Below, piece by piece: positions 35,319-42,363 of a stretch of DNA of 64,000 nucleotides (the first letter of the stretch is position 1; each line of letters starts with the position of its first letter). The position numbers and the translations under genes were made by a program. Under the pieces are notes generated by a model. That model did no database searches, was not told where the DNA came from, and saw only the letters and a program-made list of their open reading frames with translations. This DNA comes from Streptomyces sp. NWU339 (GTDB lineage: Bacteria > Actinomycetota > Actinomycetes > Streptomycetales > Streptomycetaceae): the NCBI RefSeq assembly GCF_003143855.1, contig NZ_QFRK01000001.1:323614-387613 (forward strand), in the 5' to 3' direction.

Positions 35319-35371
35319 CCAGCATCGCCAAGCTAATGTGTCTTCATGACACAACACGTTGGCGATGCTGG
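35319..35371. promoter_or_regulatory. Nested palindromes over the XRE start codon (probable operator)
   Basis: Outer perfect 13-bp arms CCAGCATCGCCAA (35319-35331) and its complement (35359-35371) enclose an inner dyad TGTGTC-N5-GACACA (35337-35353). The start codon of the XRE gene (35346) lies inside the inner dyad, and the right outer arm lies in codons 5-9. Binding by the XRE protein would block its own start and the divergent excisionase promoter. Confidence 0.65.
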
Positions 35372-36029
35372 ATGGGACGAAGACGACGTCCCCGAGTGGG
35401 CGGATCAGGTCATGGCCACGGTGGCGGCCGAGGTCCGCCGACGCAGGAAGGAACTCCGTATGAGCGCTCAGGACTTGGCCGACCGCTGCGAAGAGATCGG
35501 CCACCCGATCCCCCGCAACGTGATCGCCAACATGGAATCCGGCCGGCGCGCCAACCTTCCCTTGATCGATGTCCTGGTCCTCGCCGAAGCTCTGCAGACG
35601 CCTCCGCTCACTCTGATCTATCCCGTCGGCTACGTCCCCGAAGTGCAGCGCCTGCCCTTCCGCTACACCGAGCCGACCTGGGACGCCCTGCACTGGTTCA
35701 CCGGCGACTTGGACGAGCACCCCTACCAACTCGACACCATGCTGCGTCGCTTCCATCGACACGTAGGCCTCCAGCGCGCTGCCTTCGCCGCCATCCGAGG
35801 CGAGAAGCACGAACGCTGGAAGGCCGAGACAGCCTCCATCCCCACCAAGCGCGCCGAAGCCGAGCAGAACCGCGAGGACTACGCCGAACGGGCCCTCCAG
35901 GCCAAGTACGAGCTCCGCAGCCTGCGCGCCTCTATTCGTAAGCACGGCGGTACCCCGCCACTCCTGCCGCCCGAACTCCACGACGTTGACCCGCCCGAAC
36001 CCGACACCGTCACGGAGGAACGCCTTTGA
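35346..36029 (+). CDS. XRE-family transcriptional regulator
   Basis: This 227-residue protein has an N-terminal helix-turn-helix of the Cro/CI type: RRRKELRMSAQDLADRCEEI and NVIANMESGRRANLPLIDVL. A middle region of unknown fold and a C-terminal coiled coil rich in Arg/Glu (KRAEAEQNREDYAERALQ) follow. It directly precedes the integrase gene, and its TGA overlaps the integrase TTG start (36026-36029), so the two are translationally coupled. ATG 35346 has no clear ribosome binding site and lies within a palindrome; the mRNA may be leaderless. It probably controls excision and integration. Confidence 0.85.
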   Translation: MTQHVGDAGWDEDDVPEWADQVMATVAAEVRRRRKELRMSAQDLADRCEEIGHPIPRNVIANMESGRRANLPLIDVLVLAEALQTPPLTLIYPVGYVPEVQRLPFRYTEPTWDALHWFTGDLDEHPYQLDTMLRRFHRHVGLQRAAFAAIRGEKHERWKAETASIPTKRAEAEQNREDYAERALQAKYELRSLRASIRKHGGTPPLLPPELHDVDPPEPDTVTEERL

Positions 36030-37576
36030 AGGGCTCCACTCACCGCCGCTGCTACTGCCGTGATCCCAAGACCAGCAAGCCGCTCGGCAAGAACTGTCCC
36101 AAGCTCTCCAGCCGCAAGCACGGCTCATACTCCATACGCCAGGAACTCCCGCCCCGCGAGGAAGGCACCCGCCGCTCCTTCAGCCGCGCCGGCTACGAGT
36201 CCCTGAAGGCCGCTCAGGCGGACCTCGACCACGTCCGCTCCCTGCTCGCCCTGGCGGACAAGGACGACCCGGACAGCCTCCAGCGCCTCGTGGCCATGCT
36301 GGAGGAGGTCGCGGTTGAGAAGGCTCCGTTGCCGGCCATCGAGGAGACCCGGCGCCGCCTGAGGGCCGGCCTGACCCTCAGGGGCAGCCTCACCGTGGGC
36401 GAGTGGCTCGACCAGTGGTTCGCCGCGAAGAAGCGCCGCAAGACCACTCTCAACGGTTATGCCTCCCACATCCGCGTCCACTTGAAGCCCCGCATCGGGC
36501 AAGTACGCCTCGACCGGCTCAACGTCGGCCACCTGGTGGAGATGTTCGATGCCATCGCCGACGAGAACGAGGTGATCGCGGCCGAGAACGATGCCCGCCG
36601 CGAGCAGATCGCCCGCTGCAAGCCGAGCAAGCCCGGTCGCCCCGTAGGAGCCGAGCGGAAGCTGCTGGCGGCCGAACGGGCCAAGCTGGCGGAGATGAAG
36701 CCGTTCCGGAAGGTCACCGGCCCGGCCACCCGTCAGGCGGTCCGCCGCACCCTCCGCGCTGCCCTGAACTCCGCGATCGCCCAGCAGCTCATCACCTTCA
36801 ATCCCGCATCCCACGTCGAGTTGGAGTCCGGCCGACGCCCCAAGCCGCTCCTATGGACCGAAGAGCGGGTCCGGCGGTGGTGCGAGACGGGCGAGACACC
36901 CGGCCCGGTAATGGTGTAGACCCCTCAGCAGTTCGGCGCCTTCCTCGACGCCGCCGAGGGCGACCGGCTGTACGCGATCTTCCACCTGATGGGCACCCGC
37001 GGCCTTCGTCGCGGCGAGGCGGTCGGCCAGGACTGGCACGAGATCGATCTCGACGCCGGCCTCATCACACCCGCCAAGGAGATCGTGGTGGACGGATGGG
37101 ATCCCTACGAGTCCGAGCCGAAGACGGACGGCAGCGCGAACACGATCGCGCTCGACAGCGTGAACATCGCCGTCCTGCGCGACCACAAGGCCCGCCAGGA
37201 AAAGGAACGCGCCGAGTGGGGCGACGCCTGGAAGGACACCGGCAAGGTGTTCACCAAGGAGGACGGTTCCTGGCTGCACCCGGAGACGGTCTCCGAGACC
37301 TTCCGCCGCGTCCTCGCCACGACCGATCTGCCGCCCATCACGCTGCGGGACCTGCGCCACGTCTCCGCGACCCTCACGCACGGAGGCGGCGGCGACATCC
37401 ATGCAGTGAAGGAGACGCTGCGGCACTCCACCATCACGCTGACATCGGACACGTACACGAGCCTGCTCCCTGAGCTGGACCGTGAGATCGCCGAGAAGGC
37501 GGCAAAACTGATCCCGCGGTCTCGTCCGGCAGTCGACGAATCGACGGCCTCACCGGCAGCCGATCCGCAGGCATGA
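36026..37576 (+). pseudogene. int: Tyrosine integrase interrupted by an in-frame amber codon
   Basis: A continuous frame of 516 codons encodes a streptomycete tyrosine recombinase broken only by TAG at 36917-36919 (codon 298). The N-terminus has a Cys-rich arm (HRRCYCRDP, GKNCPKL), then a SAM-like domain (TVGEWLDQWFAAKKRRKTTL). After the stop come the catalytic domain motifs: GTRGLRRGEAV (first Arg, about 326), TLRDLRHVSATL (about 441) and LRHSTITLTSDTYTSL with the nucleophile Tyr (about 476). The context PVMV-TAG-TPQQFGAFLDAAE suggests Trp (TGG) changed by one base. Without readthrough no active integrase is made. Confidence 0.85.
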
Positions 37577-37579
37577 ACG

Positions 37580-37597
37580 CATCCGCTCACGCATCGC
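37580..37597 (+). repeat. 18-bp direct repeat just after the integrase gene (copy 1)
   Basis: CATCCGCTCACGCATCGC lies 3 bp after the integrase stop and recurs exactly at 42020-42037 beside the tRNA-Lys gene. The bases on either side differ. It may mark an attachment or recombination site. Confidence 0.75.
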
Positions 37598-37752
37598 CCA
37601 GGGGTTGAACGTCTGCCTGCACTACTTGCCGTCGAAGCCGGCCGGGGTTCCACGGCGATCTCGGAGACACCGGTACCCGGCGGTCCCAGGAGTAGCGTGG
37701 TCAGCACGAGGCGAATCCGTGTTCGCACCGGATCCCGAACGGGTGGTCCCTC

Positions 37753-38229
37753 ATGACCGACTCCGACACATCCCCTGGTTTCCGGCATCTGCCGAGTGGC
37801 ATTCACCAGGCCGTGCGGCCGGGGTGTGCACTGCTCCGGCTGGAGACGACGGCATCGCGCGAAGGCGTTCTCGACGGGGCGTGGTGGCCGCGGTCGCGTG
37901 ATATCGGTGCGGAGTTGCCCGCGCTGCTGAGCGCCCTCACGGGGCACCTCGGGCCCCTGACCCGCGTCGGGCTGGACGCCGAAGCCTGGGAAGGGCTCCC
38001 GACTCGGATCGTCGTGGACGACCGGGTAGTGCACATCGACTCCTTCCCGGTGGGTGACGACACCGTCCTGATCACCCGGGGCGAGAAAGACCTCTTCTCT
38101 CTGCTGGTGGTTCCGCCGGACGCGGCTCCCGAGGCCGCCCACGCGGCGATGGCCCAGGCTGTCCGGGCCGACAATCTCAGCCCGGCGGAGCAGATCATCG
38201 TCGACACGGGAAGCGGGCAGAGGCCGTAG
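37753..38229 (+). CDS. DUF5994 family protein
   Basis: This 158-residue soluble protein contains CALLRLETTASREGVLDGAW followed by WPRSRDIGAELPALLSAL and a C-terminal LLVVPPDAAPEAAHAAMAQA. The DGAWWPR(S/C) core and P-P-D ending are the DUF5994 hallmark. The family is abundant in Streptomyces beside anti-sigma/anti-anti-sigma genes, but its function is unknown. A paralogue lies 1.3 kb away at 39546-40046 on the other strand, flanking a broken phosphatase gene. The start ATG 37753 fits family length. Confidence 0.8.
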   Translation: MTDSDTSPGFRHLPSGIHQAVRPGCALLRLETTASREGVLDGAWWPRSRDIGAELPALLSALTGHLGPLTRVGLDAEAWEGLPTRIVVDDRVVHIDSFPVGDDTVLITRGEKDLFSLLVVPPDAAPEAAHAAMAQAVRADNLSPAEQIIVDTGSGQRP

Positions 38230-38273
38230 CGCTGACGGGCCGGGCCGCCCCGCGGCCGGCGCCGACGGCGCGC

Positions 38274-39483
38274 TCAGCCGCGCCACTCCATCAGGAGGAG
38301 CGTGGCGTCGTCCGTGGTGTGTCCGCCCCGCGCCCGCTTGAGTGTGTGCGACAGGGAGCGTGTCACCGCCCGGACACCGCGACCGGTTCTCTCCAGCTGG
38401 TTCACCCAGTCGATCAGCTGGTCCTCCCCCGAACTGCTCTTCGCCCCTCGCGTGTTCCTCGATCAGTCCGTCGGTGAAGCAGAGGACGCGGTCTCCGCGT
38501 TCCAGACCCACCTCGCTGACCTCTGGCTCCGGTCCGCCCAGGCCGACCGGGAGTGTCGTGGGGGCGGCCAGCCGACGCGTGAGGCGGTGGTCGCGAACGA
38601 GCATCGGCAGCGGGTGTCCCGCATTGACCCACTGCATGCTTCCCGTGGTCGTGTTCAGCCGCATCATCTGCGCGGTGACGAAGTGGTCAGGACCGAACTG
38701 CTGTGCCACAGCGGCGTCCATGAAGGCATAGATCTCCGACAGCCCGGTTCCGAGGCGGCGGGCGTGGCGGTAGGCGCCGATGGCCACGGTGGCCATGGTG
38801 GCCGCGTCCAAACCGTGCCCCATCGCGTCGATCATGGCCACGTGGAGGACGTCGTCGTTGAGCGCGTAGTCGAAGCTGTCGCCCGCCACGTCGTAGGCGG
38901 GTTCCAGGATTCCGGCCACGGCGACGCGCGGCATGATCATGGCCAGCGGCGGCAGCAGAGACCACTGGATCTCGGCGGCGACGCTCATCGCTTCACCGCG
39001 CCGGGTATGGAAGAACAGGTCGGAGTAGCCGTGTTTGGTCACCAGCAGGTCGGCCACCAGGCCGGCGAGCCTGCGCAGCATGCGGCGGTCGTCGTCATCG
39101 ACGCGGTCCAACGTCACGGCCATGACGCCCACCTGGTCGCCGCCGTCCAGCAGCGGCAGGTGGACCCGTACGCCGTCGTCCTCGGGCAGTTCGACCGTCA
39201 GCGCGTCGAGGAAGCAGCGCCCGGCGGCAGAGTCGTCGATCACCTGCGGGTCCCCGCCCGTGAGGCCCTCGCCGGGCAGGGGTACGAGCAGCAGCTGGCC
39301 ATAGTCCTGCGGCAGCACCTACGGACGGCGGCCCCCCAACCGCTCCACGACGCCGGCGACCAGCGACCCGATGAGATGGGGCGGAAGCGCGTGCGCGCGA
39401 TCGAGAACCATACCCAGCAGCGCTTCCCCGAAGCTCTCGGAGCGGTCCGCACGACGCCCGGCTGTCATTCGCTCACCCGCCAT
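38274..39483 (-). pseudogene. SpoIIE-type PP2C phosphatase, broken by a stop and a frameshift
   Basis: The gene from ATG 39483 encodes an N-terminal sensor-like segment, then an SpoIIE/RsbU phosphatase domain: SVAAEIQWSLLPPLA, VAGDSFDYALNDDVLHVAMI, DAMGHGLDAATMA (metal-binding Asp-Gly region), WVNAGHPLPMLV and RVLCFTDGLIEE. Two lesions break it: TAG at 39319-39321 after VVERLGGRRP, and one extra G in a run of five near 38437-38441, after which the correct frame reads DQLIDWVNQLERTGRGVRAV to the end at 38274. Intact homologues dephosphorylate STAS proteins. The G-run lesion could be a sequencing error; the stop is harder to dismiss. Confidence 0.8.
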
Positions 39484-39545
39484 GATCCGTGCGTGTACGG
39501 ACGGCGGGGTCGGAGGACGAAGGGACTGCCCGTCTCATCGCTCCA

Positions 39546-40046
39546 TCATGGCCCGTTCCGCTCCCCGGCGCTCCCCTGGCCGAAGCCGTCCTCGACGCGC
39601 GCCAGGATGCGCTGAGCCGACAGCGGGTTCCAGGGATCGGCGGCGGCGGTCAGCAGCCGGGCGGCCGTTCCGACCGGCTCGTCGGGCGGGATGACCAGCA
39701 GCTCCCAGCGCCCCACGGTGCCGCAGTCCACGGCGATGGCATGGGCCTCGTCGGCGACATCGGTCAGGATCACCTCGATCACGTGATCGGGCGCCGGCAC
39801 TGTCTGTGGGGCATCGGGCCAAGCCTCTGCGCCCACGGTCACACGGGTGACGGTGCCATGACCCGGGTCCAATGAGCCCACGAGCGCGGGCAACTCCAGT
39901 TCCAGGGCGCCGCACCGCGGCCACCACGCCCCGTCCAGCGGGCCGTGGCTGGCGTCCGGCGTGAGGCTCAGCCGGGGCAGGGGCATCCGGTAGGTGTGTT
40001 CGTCAGCTGAGGACGTGCCGCCGGCGGGCGGAGTGATGGCGTCCAT
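39546..40046 (-). CDS. DUF5994 family protein, second copy
   Basis: This 166-residue protein has RLSLTPDASHGPLDGAWWPR, a middle strand region and WELLVIPPDEPVGTAARLLT near the C-terminus, as in the paralogue at 37753-38229. The two share the DGAWWPR and IPPDE/VPPDA blocks but differ widely elsewhere, so they are old paralogues. ATG 40046 is the first in-frame start; an internal ATG at 39986 is possible. It lies upstream of the phosphatase remnant on the same strand and downstream of the STAS-GNAT gene. Confidence 0.75.
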   Translation of the reverse strand: MDAITPPAGGTSSADEHTYRMPLPRLSLTPDASHGPLDGAWWPRCGALELELPALVGSLDPGHGTVTRVTVGAEAWPDAPQTVPAPDHVIEVILTDVADEAHAIAVDCGTVGRWELLVIPPDEPVGTAARLLTAAADPWNPLSAQRILARVEDGFGQGSAGERNGP

Positions 40047-40145
40047 CGTGCGGTCCCGTCCCGGGTGGCCTTCGGCTGCCCGCGTTCGTCACTTGCCGGG
40101 AACGGCGCCGCCGTGGTCGTGCGCGCGACATGCTCTCGGTACCTC

Positions 40146-41159
40146 TCAGGCTACTCCCGGCCTGGGCCGACGGCGCGAGGCGCAGGCGCCGTGCGAAAGC
40201 GCGGTTTCCCGGGACAGGCCCAGCACGCAGGGGGCGACCGGACCGGGCAGCCCGATCACCTCTCCGTGGTTCCGCCAGCCCCAGGACTCGAAAGCGGCCT
40301 GCCCGGCCTGGTCGGCCGGATGAAGCAGGGCGACTGCGAGGGCATTGTGCCGGTCGGCCAGCAGGCGCTGTTGCAGACGGCGGGCGATGTCGAGGTGTTG
40401 GGCGTGCGGATGCGCCACAACCTGGGTGAGGAGCAGGAACCGGGTGCAGCCGGTAAGCCGTTGGATGCTCTCCTGCAGTCCTCGGTCGGACCGGACGCCG
40501 GGGCATATCGGAAAGCCGAAGGCGCATCCGACCAGCCTCGTCGTCTCGGCGACCAGCAGCGCGAAGCCGGGCCGTCGGGCGCTGGCGGCCAACCGCCGCA
40601 GGAAGTCGCCCCGATCCTGGTACGCCTCCCCGGATGTGCCCACGACGGACGCCATGGCCAGGTCGGCGATGTCCTCACTCATCCCCTCCGCCTGCCAACG
40701 ACTCAGCCGGCGAAGGCGGATCCCGTCCTTGACGACCGGCGCACTGGCGCGGTCGCCCACCGTCGGCATCCCGTCGGTGGGCGAACCCGACGGGGCCGTC
40801 TCCAGTAGATCGCGGAGCAGGGCGGGTGGCGCCGGAAACGCCGGGGCCGCAAGGAGCAGGGGTGTAGAGCCGGTGGCGGCGAGCAGCCGGGTGATCTGCG
40901 CGCACGGATGGTGCAGCCGCAGGGAGGCGTGCACCCGGCCGGCGCGCTGTGACGCCGTCAGGAAGACGTTGAGGCCCTTGGCATCGCAGGAGCCGACCGT
41001 CGTCAGATCGACGTCGATGGCGGTCACGCCGTCGCGCAGACACTGGTCCAGCGCGGCCCGCAGCAGGGGCGCTGTGGCCGACCCGATCTCACCGGCGAGC
41101 GTGACGAGAGCCCGCTCCCCTCGGTCACGTCGGTGGATGTCCAGCCGCCGCAGGGCCAT
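40146..41159 (-). CDS. STAS domain fused to a GNAT-like acetyltransferase domain
   Basis: This 337-residue protein has an N-terminal STAS (anti-anti-sigma) domain, residues about 1-110: RALVTLAGEIGSATAPLLRA, AIDVDLTTVGSCDAKGLNVF. A C-terminal GNAT-like half follows (about 165-320), with RLVGCAFGFPICP and HPHAQHLDIARRLQQRLLAD in the acetyl-CoA-loop position. In phosphorylatable STAS proteins the loop reads D-S-S-G; here it is D-A-K-G, so the phospho-acceptor Ser is absent. The fusion would couple partner binding to acetylation or simply sense acyl-CoA, which is inferred. ATG 41159 follows GGAGG. Confidence 0.8.
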   Translation of the reverse strand: MALRRLDIHRRDRGERALVTLAGEIGSATAPLLRAALDQCLRDGVTAIDVDLTTVGSCDAKGLNVFLTASQRAGRVHASLRLHHPCAQITRLLAATGSTPLLLAAPAFPAPPALLRDLLETAPSGSPTDGMPTVGDRASAPVVKDGIRLRRLSRWQAEGMSEDIADLAMASVVGTSGEAYQDRGDFLRRLAASARRPGFALLVAETTRLVGCAFGFPICPGVRSDRGLQESIQRLTGCTRFLLLTQVVAHPHAQHLDIARRLQQRLLADRHNALAVALLHPADQAGQAAFESWGWRNHGEVIGLPGPVAPCVLGLSRETALSHGACASRRRPRPGVA

Positions 41160-41512
41160 CACGCCTCCGCCCGGCAGGCGCACAGAACGGCACAGACACT
41201 GAACTTGCGCGAAGTTGCTTCGATGGCGGCGGACACGATGCCGACCCGTCTCCGCGCCGACCGCTCGGGCAGGTACGGGGTTCGTCTCTCGCCGAGGACG
41301 ACCCGGCGTGGCGGCCTGAGTACGCGATGCCCTCGGTATCTCCACGGTACGCCGCCGACAACTGGAACGGTTGCGGCGCGGGGCAGGAGTGGCGTGGGAA
41401 GGATCGAGGGTACGTCGTACGCCGCTGACAGGACTGGTCTTGTCCTCGGCGCGCGGCGCGGGCCGTGCGACACGATACGAGCCGTTCCTCGGCCCAGGTC
41501 GGGTTCCGCCTC
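41160..41512. other. Intergenic region with two similar 20-bp patches
   Basis: TACGCCGCCGACAACTGG at about 41348 and TACGCCGCTGACAGGACTGG at about 41413 are near-duplicates 65 bp apart, as seen for duplicated promoters or operator sites. No ORF is supported. Confidence 0.4.
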
Positions 41513-41821
41513 ATGACCACCGAACCCGTGCGCCTTCCGTACCCGCTTCCGTCCGCGGACCCGCCGGACGACGTTCCCAGTGAGAGCAGGGTCGAGGCCC
41601 GCATCATCTCCATGGACCCCGAAGCGGCCCGGCACGTCGCCGATGCCCTCCGGCTGCTGTTCGCCGGGGGCGAGCAGCGCAGTTATCCGGCGTGCCCGTC
41701 GGAAGAGGGACACGTCTGCACCTCACGCTCGATCCCGCGCGGGGCGTCGGCCCGCGGCTGCTCCTGGCTGGAGGCCAGCAGGCCGCCCGTGGACCGAACG
41801 CATCCGGGCGAGACCGCCTGA
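41513..41821 (+). CDS. Hypothetical protein with a scrambled middle
   Basis: The 102-codon frame from ATG 41513 begins MTTEPVRLPYPLPSADPPDD, passes a helical part (MDPEAARHVADALRLLFAGG) and ends SWLEASRPPVDRTHPGETA. Between them the reading is Cys/Ser-rich and improbable, while the neighbouring frame reads GTRLHLTLDPARG over the same bases. This suggests two compensating indels of a real protein of similar length. No function is known. The ribosome binding site is weak. Confidence 0.4.
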   Translation: MTTEPVRLPYPLPSADPPDDVPSESRVEARIISMDPEAARHVADALRLLFAGGEQRSYPACPSEEGHVCTSRSIPRGASARGCSWLEASRPPVDRTHPGETA

Positions 41822-41908
41822 CGCGTGTCCCCGCCGGCGCCGGACCAACGGCACCCACCAAGCCACCGCCACCGGCGGATCTCCACCACTCCAGCCCCAG
41901 GAGACCTC

Positions 41909-42010
41909 ATGACAACCGCCTCAGTGCTCCACTCGTCCACAGAGGCGGAAGCCGAGCGGTTCATGGAGACGGCCACAGCAGACAGCCGGCTCGTGGGGCA
42001 CGCTGCCTGA
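41909..42010 (+). CDS. Small ORF ending at the repeat boundary, probably truncated
   Basis: A 33-residue frame from ATG 41909, with AGGAG 6 nt upstream, starts MTTASVLHSSTEAEAERFME and ends RLVGHAA at TGA (42010), 9 bp before the 18-bp repeat at 42020. The good ribosome binding site and acidic helical start look genuine, but the abrupt end at a recombination boundary suggests loss of the 3' part. Confidence 0.4.
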   Translation: MTTASVLHSSTEAEAERFMETATADSRLVGHAA

Positions 42011-42019
42011 CCGCGGGCA

Positions 42020-42037
42020 CATCCGCTCACGCATCGC
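42020..42037 (+). repeat. 18-bp direct repeat near tRNA-Lys (copy 2)
   Basis: Exact second copy of CATCCGCTCACGCATCGC found at 37580-37597, here followed by TCACGCAAGG, 99 bp from the tRNA-Lys 3' end. The two copies bound the DUF5994/SpoIIE/STAS-GNAT segment. Confidence 0.75.
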
Positions 42038-42136
42038 TCACGCAAGGGCCCGAAAACGAAGCAGCGCCCGAGCCGACCGAAGCCGACCCGGACGCTGAAG
42101 ACCAGGTCAGAGGGGGTAACCCCTTCCCCACATCCG

Positions 42137-42209
42137 TAGGCCCTGTGGGACTCGAACCCACAACCAATGGATTAAAAGTCCACTGCTCTGCCAATTGAGC
42201 TAAGGGCCC
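42137..42209 (-). tRNA. tRNA-Lys (UUU anticodon)
   Basis: The 73-nt cloverleaf has acceptor arms GGGCCCT and AGGGCCT (one G-U), anticodon loop CTTTTAA and T-arm GTGGGTTCGAGTCCCAC. The 3' CCA is not encoded. It marks the border between accessory DNA (left) and conserved chromosome (right), a common integration target. Confidence 0.95.
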
Positions 42210-42302
42210 TTGGCGATGTTGCCCCCACGAGCATAGCGGGATGTGGGCGCTTCTTTGATCGGGTATCGGCGAGGGGGACCCGGACGTGTCCCGTGGAAAA
42301 CG

Positions 42303-42342
42303 CGGGAGGGCCCGCACGACGGGTGTCGTGCGGGCCCTCCCG
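42303..42342. terminator. Strong hairpin terminator after the RG-rich helicase gene
   Basis: 18-bp perfect arms (CGGGAGGGCCCGCACGAC and complement) around GGGT begin 22 bp past the helicase stop on the minus strand. Confidence 0.85.
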
Positions 42343-42363
42343 GGTCGGTCCGGTGCGCCGGGG

